Source of the DNA: Pseudomonadota bacterium | GTDB lineage: Bacteria > Pseudomonadota > Gammaproteobacteria > Burkholderiales > Burkholderiaceae_E | Direction of reading: 5' to 3' | DNA length: 64,000 bases | NCBI GenBank assembly: GCA_023389055.1 | Contig: JAEWFA010000038.1 | Coordinates: 71,914 to 135,913 of the forward strand | In this document: positions 42,664 through 51,890 of the stretch, in pieces | Layout of the letters: every line of letters starts with the position of its first letter | Position numbering within the stretch: the first letter of the stretch is position 1 | Translations under genes and position numbers: made by a program | Notes under the pieces: generated by a model | What the model was told of the DNA's origin: nothing | What the model saw: only the letters and a program-made list of their open reading frames with translations | The model's database searches: none

Positions 42664-43461
42664 TCAGCGCAGCGTGCGCCACCCGTCGCGCGCGACGCAC
42701 AGGAAGTCGCCTCTCGGCGCCTCGTCGCCGCGCCCGCCGTGCCAGTCCGACAACACCCAGCGTTGGCGCATCGTGCCGTCGACTTCGTGCCGATGGATCG
42801 CCGGCCGATGCGTGTGCCCGTGGACGAGCGCCTGCGCGCCGGACTCGCGCAGCGCCGCGACGACCGCTTCGTCGTCGACGTCGCCCGGGGCGCCGCCTTC
42901 CAGCGCGCGCGCCGCCTGCACGCGCCGGCTCTGCTCGCGCAACTGGTGGGCGATCGCCAGCCGCTCGTCGAGCGGACGCGCGAGGAAGTCGGCCTGCCAT
43001 GCCGGACTGCGAACGATCGCCCGCGCCCGCTGGTATTCGACGTCGTCCGTGCACAGCGCGTCGCCGTGCGCGAGCAGCACCGATCGGCCGAAAAGACGCA
43101 CCATGCTCGGATCGTCGAGCAGCGTCGCGCCGCTGCGCTGCGAGAACGGCGTGGCGCGCGCCGCGACGGGCAACGGTACGTCGAGCAGGAAATCGCGATT
43201 TCCGCGCATGACATAGACCGTCGTTCCTCGTTGCGTGAGCAAGCGAAGCCGCGCGACGAAGGCCGACGCGACGACGTCGGGCTGGTCGTCGCCGGCCCAC
43301 GCCTCGAACAGGTCGCCGAGCAGGAACAGGTGGGAAGCCGAGCCGGCGACGCGATCGAAGGCCGCGAGGAAGTGCGCGCCGCTGCCGGCGTCGTGCTCGC
43401 CCAGGTGCATGTCCGAGGCGAACAGCGCGACGTGGGCCGGATCGCTGCCGATCTCGATCAT
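42664..43461 (-). CDS. lpxH: UDP-2,3-diacylglucosamine diphosphatase
   Basis: A 265-residue calcineurin-like phosphoesterase acting at the fourth step of lipid A synthesis, cleaving UDP-diacylglucosamine to lipid X and UMP on the inner membrane. The metal motifs are in order: SDMHLGEH, GDLFEAW, MRGNRDF and HGHTHRP. The length and a final IHRHEV...WVLSDW segment fit LpxH rather than LpxI. It lies just after the cyclophilin gene on the same strand, the order also seen in other Gram-negatives. Confidence 0.95.
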   Translation of the reverse strand: MIEIGSDPAHVALFASDMHLGEHDAGSGAHFLAAFDRVAGSASHLFLLGDLFEAWAGDDQPDVVASAFVARLRLLTQRGTTVYVMRGNRDFLLDVPLPVAARATPFSQRSGATLLDDPSMVRLFGRSVLLAHGDALCTDDVEYQRARAIVRSPAWQADFLARPLDERLAIAHQLREQSRRVQAARALEGGAPGDVDDEAVVAALRESGAQALVHGHTHRPAIHRHEVDGTMRQRWVLSDWHGGRGDEAPRGDFLCVARDGWRTLR

Positions 43462-43486
43462 CGCGTCGCCGACCTCGGCTTCGCGC

Positions 43487-44083
43487 TCAAGCCTTCGCGC
43501 CGACTCGCTGCACCGACTCGATGACTACCGGGGTGCCCGGTACGTCGCGGTACGGTCCGACGGTGGTCGTCGGCACGGCGCGGATCGCGTCGACGACTTC
43601 CATGCCGCGCACGACCTTGCCGAATACCGCGTAGCCGTGGCCGTCCGGCTGCGGATGGTTCAGCCCCGCGTTGTCCACGACGTTGACGAAGAACTGGGCC
43701 GTCGCCGAGTTCGGATCGCCGGTGCGCGCCATCGCGACCGAGCCGCGGTCGTTCTTCAGCCCGTTCTTCGACTCGAGCGCGATCGGCGCACGCGTCTGCT
43801 TGGGCCGCATCGCGCCCTGGTACAGGCCGGCGTCGAAGCCGCCGCCCTGGATCATGAAGTTGGAGATGACGCGATGGAAGATCGTCCCCGCGTAGAAACC
43901 GTCGTCGACGTACTGCAGGAAGTTCGCCACCGTAGCCGGCGCCTTCTCGGGGTACAACTCGATGACGAACTCGCCCATCGACGTGTTGACGAGCACCTGC
44001 GGGTTGGCGGCGGCGCTCGCACCGTCGGGGATCGCGTTCAATGCAAGGACGAGGGCGCCGATGAGCGGCAGTTTCCTGAACAT
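43487..44083 (-). CDS. Periplasmic cyclophilin-type peptidyl-prolyl isomerase
   Basis: A 198-residue cyclophilin with a cleavable signal peptide of about 24 residues ending in ASA-A, so it is a PpiA-like periplasmic isomerase. The catalytic arginine is in FHRVISNFMIQGG, and the pocket residues lie in ARTGDPNSATAQFFVN. The GHGYAVFGKVVRGMEVV strand closes the barrel. It is followed by lpxH after 25 bases and preceded by the TPR gene, suggesting a common transcript. Confidence 0.95.
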   Translation of the reverse strand: MFRKLPLIGALVLALNAIPDGASAAANPQVLVNTSMGEFVIELYPEKAPATVANFLQYVDDGFYAGTIFHRVISNFMIQGGGFDAGLYQGAMRPKQTRAPIALESKNGLKNDRGSVAMARTGDPNSATAQFFVNVVDNAGLNHPQPDGHGYAVFGKVVRGMEVVDAIRAVPTTTVGPYRDVPGTPVVIESVQRVGAKA

Positions 44084-44160
44084 CGTGGCTTGGCTCCCGA
44101 AAGGAAGGAAGGGGAAGGAAAACGGATAGGCAAACGGCGAACGGCAGATCGCTTGCCGCT

Positions 44161-44811
44161 TCAGTGCGCCGGCGCCGGCGCGCTTTCGCGCGGGGTCGCA
44201 GCCGGTGCGCTCGAAGGCGCGGCCAGTCGTGCGATCAGCTCGCGCGTGCGCTCGAGCTTCTCGCGGGCCGCGCGGTTGCCCGCGTCGTCATCGAGCGCGC
44301 GCTGGTACGAGCGCTCGGCCAGCCGAAGCTGCACGTCGCCGAGGTTCTCGTGCGCGAGCGAGTAGGAGGGCAGCGCGCGCAGCGCCCCTTCGAGCGCCTC
44401 GTGCGCCTGGTCGAGCTCGCCGCGCTGCGCGCGCAACGCGGCGAGGTTGTTGTACGGCTCGGGCAGTTCGGGGAACGAGTGCGTGAGCCCGGTGAACACA
44501 GTGATCGCGTCGTCGGTGCGGCCCATCTGCGCGAGCAGTACGCCGCGCTGGAAGCGAAGCTGCGCATCGGCCGGCGAGCTCTCGAGCGCGCGATCGATGA
44601 CGGCCAGCGCTTCGTCGCGACGATTCCGTGCGAGCAGCGCGAGCGCGCGCTCGAGCGCTTCGGCCGCCGCGCGCGGCGACGGCTCGACGGTGGCCGGGCG
44701 CACGAGCGGTACGGGGTTCGTCTGCGCGCAAGCCGGTACGGTTGCGAGCGAGGCGAGGGCGAGGCATGCGGCGCCGATTGCGGGCAATGCTGCTGATATA
44801 CTCGATCGCAT
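44161..44811 (-). CDS. TPR-repeat periplasmic protein
   Basis: A 216-residue protein with a signal peptide of about 28 residues (SLATVPACAQ) and then three to four tetratricopeptide repeats between about residues 45 and 165, e.g. ALERALALLARNRRDEALAVIDRALESSPADAQ. The tail after about 190 is rich in Ala and Pro. Proteins of this kind scaffold envelope complexes; the exact partner is not evident. The neighbouring cyclophilin gene points to periplasmic folding or assembly. Confidence 0.85.
   Translation of the reverse strand: MRSSISAALPAIGAACLALASLATVPACAQTNPVPLVRPATVEPSPRAAAEALERALALLARNRRDEALAVIDRALESSPADAQLRFQRGVLLAQMGRTDDAITVFTGLTHSFPELPEPYNNLAALRAQRGELDQAHEALEGALRALPSYSLAHENLGDVQLRLAERSYQRALDDDAGNRAAREKLERTRELIARLAAPSSAPAATPRESAPAPAH
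44797..44802 (+). promoter_or_regulatory. Possible -10 element for cysS
   Basis: TATACT is a close -10 match on the plus strand at the divergent boundary between the TPR gene and cysS, about 95 bases ahead of the cysS ATG. The nearest -35-like sequence (TTGCGG) is only 13 bases away, too close to be standard. Confidence 0.3.
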
Positions 44812-44895
44812 CCCGGCATTCTAGCCAATCGAAGCTCCGGCGCCGGGCGTCCTCCACTCGCACGAAGCGCGCGAGTCGCCCGCGCGAAGCGTTTC

Positions 44896-46296
44896 ATGCT
44901 CCGCATCCACAACTCGCTTACGCGCAGCAAGGAAGTCTTCGTTCCGCTAGAGCCCGGCAAGGTCCGGATGTACGTCTGCGGGATGACGGTCTACGACTGG
45001 TGCCACGTCGGCCACGCGCGGGTGCTCGTCGTCTTCGACATGGTGCAGCGCTGGTTGCGGGCGAGCGGCTATCGCGTCACCTACGTGCGCAACATCACCG
45101 ACATCGACGACAAGATCATTCGCCGCGCCGTCGAGAACGGCGAATCGATCGCATCGCTCACCGGACGCTTCATCGCGGCGATGCACGAAGACGCCGACGC
45201 GCTGGGCGTGCAGCGCCCCGATCACGAGCCGCGCGCAACGCAGTTCGTTCCGCAGATGCTCGGCCTGATCGACCTGCTCGAACAGAAGGGCCTGGCGTAT
45301 CGCACCGACGACGGCGACGTCGATTACGCCGTCCGGCGTTTCCCCGACTACGGCCGGCTGTCGGGCAAGTCGCTCGACGATCTGCGCGCCGGCGAGCGCG
45401 TGCGCGTGGCCGACGACAAGCGCGATCCGCTCGACTTCGTCCTCTGGAAGGCGGCCAAGCCCGACGAGCCCGACGAAGCGCGCTGGGAATCGCCGTACGG
45501 CGACGGCCGACCCGGATGGCACATCGAGTGCTCGGCGATGGCCACCAGCCTGCTCGGCAAGACGCTCGATATCCACGGCGGCGGCGCCGACCTGCAGTTC
45601 CCGCACCACGAGAACGAGATCGCGCAGAGCGAAGGCGCGCTCGGCTGCACCTTCGTGCGCTACTGGATGCACAACGGCTTCGTGCGCGTCGACGACGAGA
45701 AGATGTCCAAGTCGCTGGGCAACTTCTTCACGATCCGCGAGGTACTCGATAAGTACGACCCCGAGGTGCTGCGCCTGTTCATCCTGCGCGCGCACTACCG
45801 CAGTCCGCTGAACCATTCCGACACGCACCTGGACGATGCGCGCGGCGCGCTGCTGCGCCTGTACGGTGCGCTCGGTGGGTCGGGCGACGACGGCACTGCG
45901 CCGCTCGACTGGTCCGACCCGTGGGCGGCGCGTTTTCGAGACGCGATGAACGACGACTTCAACACGCCGATCGCGCTCGCGGTGCTGTTCGAACTCGCCG
46001 CCGAGGTGAACCGCACGCGTTCGGCGGCGCTGGAGCGGTTGCTGCGCGCGCTCGGCGGCACGCTGGGCCTGTTGCAGCGGGATTCGGCCGAGGTCCGCCA
46101 GGGAGGCCTGCGCGGAAGGGCCGCACTGCGCACCCCGGCGCTCGACGATGCCGAGATCGAGGCACGGATCGCATTGCGCGCCGAGGCGAAGAAGGCGAAA
46201 CGCTACGCCGAGGCCGATCGCATCCGCGACGCGCTGGCGTCGCAGGGCATCGTGCTCGAGGACTCGGCGGGCGGCACGACGTGGAGACGCTCGTGA
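44896..46296 (+). CDS. cysS: Cysteinyl-tRNA synthetase
   Basis: A 466-residue class I synthetase that charges tRNA-Cys. The HIGH-like motif appears as CHVGHAR near residue 37 and the KMSKS motif at residues 269-273. Zinc ligands include the cysteine of VCGMTVYDWCHVGHAR, the cysteine of HIECSAM and the HHENE pair. The anticodon-binding C-terminus with AKRYAEADRIRDAL is intact. Length is normal. Confidence 0.98.
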   Translation: MLRIHNSLTRSKEVFVPLEPGKVRMYVCGMTVYDWCHVGHARVLVVFDMVQRWLRASGYRVTYVRNITDIDDKIIRRAVENGESIASLTGRFIAAMHEDADALGVQRPDHEPRATQFVPQMLGLIDLLEQKGLAYRTDDGDVDYAVRRFPDYGRLSGKSLDDLRAGERVRVADDKRDPLDFVLWKAAKPDEPDEARWESPYGDGRPGWHIECSAMATSLLGKTLDIHGGGADLQFPHHENEIAQSEGALGCTFVRYWMHNGFVRVDDEKMSKSLGNFFTIREVLDKYDPEVLRLFILRAHYRSPLNHSDTHLDDARGALLRLYGALGGSGDDGTAPLDWSDPWAARFRDAMNDDFNTPIALAVLFELAAEVNRTRSAALERLLRALGGTLGLLQRDSAEVRQGGLRGRAALRTPALDDAEIEARIALRAEAKKAKRYAEADRIRDALASQGIVLEDSAGGTTWRRS

Positions 46297-46324
46297 GCCG
46301 CGATCCGACCGCGTGCGTCAGCCG

Positions 46325-47344
46325 ATGAAGCCGTTCTGGATCCACTCGGGGCTCGCGCTGCTCGAGGTCGACGAGCACGGCGGACTGCGCGCCACCGATG
46401 CGTTCCTGGTCGCGTACCTGCACCGCGCCGAGCTCGCGCTGATCGAGACCTCCTGCGCCGCCGAGCGCGCGTTGCACGCGCGCCTGCACGAAGATCCGCG
46501 CCGGGCGGTCGAAGGCGCGGAACTCGACGCGATCGTCGATCGGGACGCGCGCGACAGCTGGCGGCTGTTCCTGCGCTTTCGCGACCGGCTGCTCGAAGCG
46601 CCGAACCTGCAGTCGGCCTACGTGGCGATCTTCGCCGACGCGCAGCAGCGCGGCCGCATCGACGTGCCGCCGCTGCTCATCGAGCAGCTCGCGCAGATCA
46701 TCGTCCACCACATGCTGGCGCATTGCGAAGACGGCCTGATGCTGCGGGTCGCCGAACTGTGGTTTCGCGAGCAGCGCGTCACGCTCGTCGACGGGCGCGT
46801 GCTGCTGGCCGATCTCGAAACGGTCGAGGCGCGTGCGGCCGGCGCCGGGCGCGGAAGCCTCGGGCGCCTGCTCGCGCAGGCGCAGACCGGCACGAGCGTG
46901 GATTTCGAGGTCATCGATACGCCGAACGCCGACGCGTACTTCGGCCGCGACGAGCAGCACGACTTCGCCGTCGAGATCGGGCACGGGCGTGCGGCCGCGC
47001 AGCGCTTGTGCGAACTGTTGCGGCGCTGGGTGGGGCACCTGCTCGGAGTGTCCGTTCAGGTGAGCACGCTGTCGTCGATCGAGGATCCTCGCTGGCGCTG
47101 GCACACCGGGCTCGATGCGCAGGCGAGCCTGCTGCTCGACAAGCTGTATCGCGGCGAAGGCCTCGATCCGGACGAGCATCGGCGCCTGCTGCTGCTGATG
47201 CGGCTGGATTTCGAGCGGCTCGACGACCAGGACGCGCAGGTGGCCGGCAAACCGGTCTATCTCGCGCTTGCGGCGGACGATGCGGGTGTGCTGCGGATGA
47301 AGCCGCAGAACCTGCTGTTCAACCTGCCGCTGAAGGCGCATTGA
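46325..47344 (+). CDS. Conserved protein of unknown function (DUF6352-like)
   Basis: A 339-residue soluble protein starting MKPFWIHSGLALLEVDEHGGL. It has no signal peptide or membrane segment. Conserved-looking segments include FLVAYLHRAELA, QIIVHHMLAHC, the HDFAVEIGHGRAA helix and RWRWHTGLDAQASLLLDKLY. I believe it matches a family common in Burkholderiales beside cysS (DUF6352), but this is from memory. No catalytic motif is recognised. The ATG lies 28 bases after cysS and one base separates it from the glycosylase gene, so it belongs to the cysS-accA transcript. Confidence 0.7.
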   Translation: MKPFWIHSGLALLEVDEHGGLRATDAFLVAYLHRAELALIETSCAAERALHARLHEDPRRAVEGAELDAIVDRDARDSWRLFLRFRDRLLEAPNLQSAYVAIFADAQQRGRIDVPPLLIEQLAQIIVHHMLAHCEDGLMLRVAELWFREQRVTLVDGRVLLADLETVEARAAGAGRGSLGRLLAQAQTGTSVDFEVIDTPNADAYFGRDEQHDFAVEIGHGRAAAQRLCELLRRWVGHLLGVSVQVSTLSSIEDPRWRWHTGLDAQASLLLDKLYRGEGLDPDEHRRLLLLMRLDFERLDDQDAQVAGKPVYLALAADDAGVLRMKPQNLLFNLPLKAH

Positions 47345-47345
47345 A

Positions 47346-47969
47346 GTGTCCAAGCCCGGCTGGTGGGACGAGGCCTGCGCGATGCTCGCCGAAAGCGACG
47401 CGACGATGGCGCGCATCATCGACCGCTGCGATGGGCACCTGGTGTCGCGCGGCGACGCGTTCCAGACGCTCGCGCGCTCGATCGTCGGGCAGCAGATTTC
47501 GGTGAAGGCAGCGCAGTCGGTCTGGGAGCGCTTCGTCGCCGCCTGCGGCGCCGAAGGCGCGGCGCCGCTGCGCGTCTCGAGGATGCGCGTGACCACGTTG
47601 CGCAATTGCGGCCTGTCGCAACGCAAGGCCGAGTACCTGAAGGACCTGGCTGCGCATTTCCGCTCCGGCGAGGTCGACCCCGGGCGCTGGCCGCTGCTCG
47701 ACGACGACGCCATCATCGAAGAGCTGTGCGCGGTGCGCGGCATCGGCCGCTGGACGGCCGAAATGTTCCTGATCTTCAATCTGCAGCGCCCCGACGTCTA
47801 TCCGCTGGATGACGTCGGCCTGTTGCGCGGCATCGCCGCGCAGTACCGCGAAGGGCAGCCGGTCACGCGCGCCGAGGCGATCGAACTCGGCGAGGCGTGG
47901 CGCCCGTGGCGTACGGTGGCCACCTGGTACCTGTGGCGCGTGCAGGATCCGTTGCCGGTGGAATATTGA
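47346..47969 (+). CDS. DNA-3-methyladenine glycosylase (AlkA/HhH-GPD type)
   Basis: A 207-residue base-excision glycosylase. The helix-hairpin-helix CAVRGIGRWTAEMFL is followed by the catalytic acidic residues in YPLDDVGLLRG (D155-D156). Length matches the short AlkA-like family found beside accA in Burkholderiales. The GTG start directly follows the previous stop, and its own stop overlaps the accA start (TGATG). Confidence 0.93.
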   Translation: MSKPGWWDEACAMLAESDATMARIIDRCDGHLVSRGDAFQTLARSIVGQQISVKAAQSVWERFVAACGAEGAAPLRVSRMRVTTLRNCGLSQRKAEYLKDLAAHFRSGEVDPGRWPLLDDDAIIEELCAVRGIGRWTAEMFLIFNLQRPDVYPLDDVGLLRGIAAQYREGQPVTRAEAIELGEAWRPWRTVATWYLWRVQDPLPVEY

Positions 47970-48937
47970 TGAAGATGACCTTCCTGGAATTCGAGCAGCC
48001 GATCGCCGATCTCGAGCAGAAGATCGAGGCGCTGCGATTCGCGCAGGAGGACTCCGCGGTCGACATTGCCGAGGAAGTCGCGCGGCTGCAGCAGAAGAGT
48101 CAGTTGCTGCTGAAGGACACCTACGCGAAGCTCACGCCGTGGCAGGTAGCGATGGTCGCGCGTCATCCGCAGCGTCCGTACACGCTCGACTACGTGCAGG
48201 CGATCTTCACCGATTTCCACGAGCTGCACGGCGATCGGGAATTCGCCGACGACCCGGCCATCGTCGGCGGGCTGGCGCGCCTGAACGGCCAGCCGGTGAT
48301 GGTGCTCGGCCACCAGAAAGGCCGAGGCACGAAGGAGCGCAGCCAGCGCAACTTCGGGATGCCCCGGCCCGAGGGTTATCGAAAGGCGCTGCGGCTGATG
48401 AAGCTCGCGGAGAAGTTCGAGCTGCCGCTGTTCACCTTCGTCGACACGCCGGGCGCATTCCCCGGCATCGACGCCGAGGAGCGCAACCAGTCGGAGGCGA
48501 TCGGGCGCAACCTGTACGAGATGGCGGCGCTGCGCGTGCCGATCGTCGCCACGGTGATCGGCGAGGGCGGCTCGGGCGGCGCGCTGGCGATCGCGGTGGG
48601 CGACGTCACGCTGATGCTGCAGTACGCGATCTACTCGGTGATCTCGCCCGAGGGCTGCGCGGCGATCCTCTGGAAGAGCGCCGAGAAGGCGCCCGAGGCG
48701 GCCGAGACGCTCGGCATCACCGCGCACCGGCTCAAGGCGCTCGGGCTGGTCGATCGGATCATCAGCGAGCCGGTGGGCGGTGCGCATCGCGACCCGGCGC
48801 ACATGGCGCAGCTGCTCAAGCGCGCGCTGTCCGACGCGCTGCGCCAGTTCCAGGGCGTCGATCCGAAGGCGCTGCTCGAGCAGCGGCACCAGCGGATCCT
48901 GCACTATGGGAAGTTCAAGGAGCTCGGGCAGGACTGA
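47969..48937 (+). CDS. accA: Acetyl-CoA carboxylase carboxyltransferase subunit alpha
   Basis: A 322-residue subunit that, with AccD, transfers carboxyl from biotin to acetyl-CoA in the first step of fatty-acid synthesis. The N-terminus MTFLEFEQPIADLEQKIEALR and the catalytic region EGGSGGALAIAVGD near residue 205 are diagnostic. The final PKALLEQRHQRILHYGKFKE helix is typical of betaproteobacterial AccA. Its start overlaps the glycosylase stop. Confidence 0.97.
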   Translation: MKMTFLEFEQPIADLEQKIEALRFAQEDSAVDIAEEVARLQQKSQLLLKDTYAKLTPWQVAMVARHPQRPYTLDYVQAIFTDFHELHGDREFADDPAIVGGLARLNGQPVMVLGHQKGRGTKERSQRNFGMPRPEGYRKALRLMKLAEKFELPLFTFVDTPGAFPGIDAEERNQSEAIGRNLYEMAALRVPIVATVIGEGGSGGALAIAVGDVTLMLQYAIYSVISPEGCAAILWKSAEKAPEAAETLGITAHRLKALGLVDRIISEPVGGAHRDPAHMAQLLKRALSDALRQFQGVDPKALLEQRHQRILHYGKFKELGQD

Positions 48938-50348
48938 GCCGGGCGCGGCCGGGAGCGCGTCGTCGCACGTGCTCGAAGCGGTCGCGTCGTCGCTGCAGGG
49001 CTTTGCCGCCGAAGACCGCGTCGTCGTCGCCTTCAGCGGCGGCGTCGACTCCACGGTGCTGCTCGATGCCGTCGCACGCTGCCGATCCGGCGAGCGAGTC
49101 GTCGCCTGGCACGTGCATCACGGGCTGCAGCCGCAGGCCGACGACTGGCGCGTGCACTGCGAGCGCGAAGCGGCGCGGCTCGGCGTGCGCTTCGGCGCAA
49201 CGCGCCTCGCCGTCGCGCCGCGTGGCGCCAATCTCGAAGCGTGGGCGCGCGAGATGCGCTACCGCGCGCTGTGGGAAGCGGTCGCGCAGACCGGCTCGGT
49301 GGCGCTGCTCACTGCGCATCACGCCGACGACCAACTCGAGACGGTGCTGATGCGCCTGGCGCGCGGCAGCGGCCCGGCGGCACTCGGCGCGATGTCGCCG
49401 GCACAGCACCGCAAGGGCGGGTGGCTGCTGCGTCCGCTGCTGGCGACCGGACGCGAGCGCATCGTCGAAGCGGCGCGCGAGCGGAGCCTGCGGTGGATCG
49501 ACGACCCGATGAATGTCGATGCCGATTTCCTGCGCGTCGCGTTGCGCACGCGCGTCATTCCCGAACTGGCGAAAGGGGCGCCTGCCTTGCGCGAGAACGT
49601 GCTGCGCTCGGCGCAGTGGCTGCGGGAAAGCGGCGAGGTGTTGGGCGAACTTGCGCAGCGCGACCTGCGCGAGGCCGGGGTTGCGCCCGGCGCGCGAGCG
49701 ATCGACCGACGCGCGCTTTCAGCGCTGCCCGCCGCACGACGCGACCTCGCCGTTCGCGCGTGGTTCGACTCGCTCGGCGTCGCCGCGCCGAGCCGCGCGC
49801 GTCTTGGCGCGTGGGTTTCGCAGATGCTGCTCGGCGCCTCGGCGCACGCGCAACTCGAGCACGACGGCCAGCGTTTTCGCCGTTATCGCGATCGCGTCAC
49901 CGTGGAGTCGGCGCAGGCCGGCGCCGATATTGCGCCGCCGGTCTTCGCTTTTCGCTGGCAGGGCGAGCGCGAGATCGCGCTTGCAGCGTGGGGCGGAACC
50001 TTGTGTTTCACACCCTCGCCGCGTGCCGACGCGATCGACACCGCGTGGTTCTCCGCGCAACCGCTCGAGCTTCGTTCGGCGCACAGCACACAGCGATTGC
50101 GCCCGCGGGCCGGCGGCCCGAGCCGCAGCGTGAAGAACCTGTTCCAGGAGCGCGGAGTCCCGCCGCACCTTCGTGCCCGGATGCCGGCGCTGCATGCGGG
50201 CGAGCGGCTGCTCTACGTCGCGGGAATCGGCATGGATCGCAGTGCGCCGCCCGGCGCCGAGGGCGAATCGCGCATCGAGATCGAGTGGCGCGCCGACGAC
50301 GCGGACGACCCGCGCGCAGCCTTCGGCGACGCGGACGCTTCCGTATAA
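48906..50348 (+). CDS. tilS: tRNA(Ile)-lysidine synthetase
   Basis: A 480-residue enzyme that attaches lysine to C34 of tRNA-Ile(CAU), making it read AUA. The PP-loop SGGVDST lies near residue 45, AHHADDQLET further on, and the RPLL and DPMN segments complete the N-terminal domain. A TilS C-terminal substrate domain ends near LRLRAGG-like VKNLFQERGVPPHLR. This ATG overlaps accA by 32 bases; a GTG at 48969 would give a 459-residue product and is a fair alternative. It is an essential gene. Confidence 0.93.
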   Translation: MGSSRSSGRTEPGAAGSASSHVLEAVASSLQGFAAEDRVVVAFSGGVDSTVLLDAVARCRSGERVVAWHVHHGLQPQADDWRVHCEREAARLGVRFGATRLAVAPRGANLEAWAREMRYRALWEAVAQTGSVALLTAHHADDQLETVLMRLARGSGPAALGAMSPAQHRKGGWLLRPLLATGRERIVEAARERSLRWIDDPMNVDADFLRVALRTRVIPELAKGAPALRENVLRSAQWLRESGEVLGELAQRDLREAGVAPGARAIDRRALSALPAARRDLAVRAWFDSLGVAAPSRARLGAWVSQMLLGASAHAQLEHDGQRFRRYRDRVTVESAQAGADIAPPVFAFRWQGEREIALAAWGGTLCFTPSPRADAIDTAWFSAQPLELRSAHSTQRLRPRAGGPSRSVKNLFQERGVPPHLRARMPALHAGERLLYVAGIGMDRSAPPGAEGESRIEIEWRADDADDPRAAFGDADASV

Positions 50349-50349
50349 T
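50344..50349 (+). promoter_or_regulatory. Consensus -10 element of the lysC promoter
   Basis: A perfect TATAAT overlaps the last codons and stop of tilS, about 37 bases before the lysC start. No good -35 is visible (TTCGGC at 50322 with 16-base spacing is poor), so an activator or a weak -35 is implied. Confidence 0.5.
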
Positions 50350-50385
50350 TGCGGGTTTTTTGCGCCGCGCATGGCGGGTACCGCG

Positions 50386-51663
50386 ATGGCCCTGATCGTT
50401 CACAAGTACGGCGGCACCTCGATGGGCTCGGTCGAGCGCATCCGCAACGTCGCGCGCCGCGTGGCCACCTGGCGCGAAGCCGGCCACCGGATGGTCGTCG
50501 TCCCGTCGGCGATGTCCGGCGAGACGAACCGGCTGATCGCGCTCGCGCGCGAGATCCAGCCGCAGCCCGACCGACGCGAGCTCGACATGATCGCCTCCAC
50601 CGGCGAGCAGGTTTCGGTCGGCCTGCTGGCGATGGCGCTCAAGTCGATCGGCGTCGACGCCGTCAGCTATGCGGGCTGGCAGGTACCGGTGCGCACCGAC
50701 AGCGCATTCACGAAGGCGCGCATCGTGTCGATCGACGACACGCGCGTGCGCAAGGACCTCGACGCCGGTCGCGTCGTCATCATCACCGGTTTCCAGGGCG
50801 TCGACGCCGACGGCAACATCACGACGCTCGGCCGCGGAGGCTCGGACACCTCGGCGGTGGCGGTGGCCGCCGCGCTGAACGCCGACGAGTGCCTGATCTA
50901 CACCGACGTCGACGGCGTCTACACCACCGATCCGCGCATCGTCCCCGAAGCGCGCCGGCTCGAACGCGTCACCTTCGAGGAGATGCTCGAGATGGCGAGC
51001 CTCGGCTCCAAAGTGCTGCAGATCCGCTCGGTGGAGTTCGCCGGCAAATACAAGGTGAAGACGCGCGTGCTGTCGAGCCTCACGCCGCCCGACATCCCGG
51101 TGGACATCGAAGCGAAGTCGGGCACGCTGATCACATTCGAGGAAGATCCGGAAATGGAACAGGCCGTCATCTCGGGTATCGCGTTCAACCGCGAAGAGGC
51201 GAAGATCACGATCACGCGGGTGCCCGACCGCCCGGGGATCGCCTACCAGATCCTCGGCGCCATTGCCGACGCGAACATCGACGTCGACATGATCATCCAG
51301 AACCAGAGCGTCGACGGCACCACCGACTTCTCGTTCACCGTGCAGGCGCCCGAGCTGCAGCGCGCGATCGACGTGCTGAACGCGAAGGTGAAGGACGAGA
51401 TCGGCGCGAAGGAGATCATCGGCGACCCGAAGATCGCCAAGGTGTCGGTCGTCGGCATCGGGATGCGCTCGCACGTCGGCGTGGCGAGCCTGATGTTCAA
51501 GACGCTGTCGGAAGAGGGCATCAACATCCAGATGATCTCGACGAGCGAAATCAAGATCTCGGTGATCATCGAGGACAAGTACATGGAGCTGGCCGTTCGA
51601 GCGCTGCACAAGGTGTTCGGACTGGACAAGCCGGCGCTGGCGGGGGAGCCGCTCGGCAAGTAG
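50386..51663 (+). CDS. lysC: Aspartate kinase
   Basis: A 425-residue kinase making aspartyl phosphate, the entry to lysine, threonine and methionine synthesis. It starts MALIVHKYGGTSMGS with the K-x-GGTS substrate loop, has the catalytic TLGRGGSDT segment near residue 150 and the YTDVDGVYTTDPR loop, and ends with two ACT domains from about 265 that mediate feedback inhibition. An in-frame ATG five codons upstream is less typical. It complements dapA in this window. Confidence 0.97.
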   Translation: MALIVHKYGGTSMGSVERIRNVARRVATWREAGHRMVVVPSAMSGETNRLIALAREIQPQPDRRELDMIASTGEQVSVGLLAMALKSIGVDAVSYAGWQVPVRTDSAFTKARIVSIDDTRVRKDLDAGRVVIITGFQGVDADGNITTLGRGGSDTSAVAVAAALNADECLIYTDVDGVYTTDPRIVPEARRLERVTFEEMLEMASLGSKVLQIRSVEFAGKYKVKTRVLSSLTPPDIPVDIEAKSGTLITFEEDPEMEQAVISGIAFNREEAKITITRVPDRPGIAYQILGAIADANIDVDMIIQNQSVDGTTDFSFTVQAPELQRAIDVLNAKVKDEIGAKEIIGDPKIAKVSVVGIGMRSHVGVASLMFKTLSEEGINIQMISTSEIKISVIIEDKYMELAVRALHKVFGLDKPALAGEPLGK

Positions 51664-51666
51664 TTT

Positions 51667-51680
51667 CGGCCCGCGGGCCG
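51667..51680. terminator. GC hairpin after lysC
   Basis: CGGCCCGCGGGCCG is a perfect 14-base palindrome starting three bases after the lysC stop. It has no following T-run. It may act as a processing or termination hairpin. The rest of the gap to the next gene holds an inverted repeat GGCAAC-N12-GTTGCC at 51712-51735 that could be an operator. Confidence 0.3.
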
Positions 51681-51890
51681 GCGCGAGTTCGCACCTGCCC
51701 GCGACCCCGTTGGCAACCGAACAACTCGTGTTGCCGCATGTCGCAGGGACTATCGTTCCGGGCTTCACAGCGCGCGTTCGCGACGACAACAAAGACCGCG
51801 GGCGTTCCGGCCGCGCACCTGCAACGCACAAACAGGGAGGGCCACGAACCGAACCAGGCACCGTCCAGCTCCGAACCAAAGGAGGTTCAG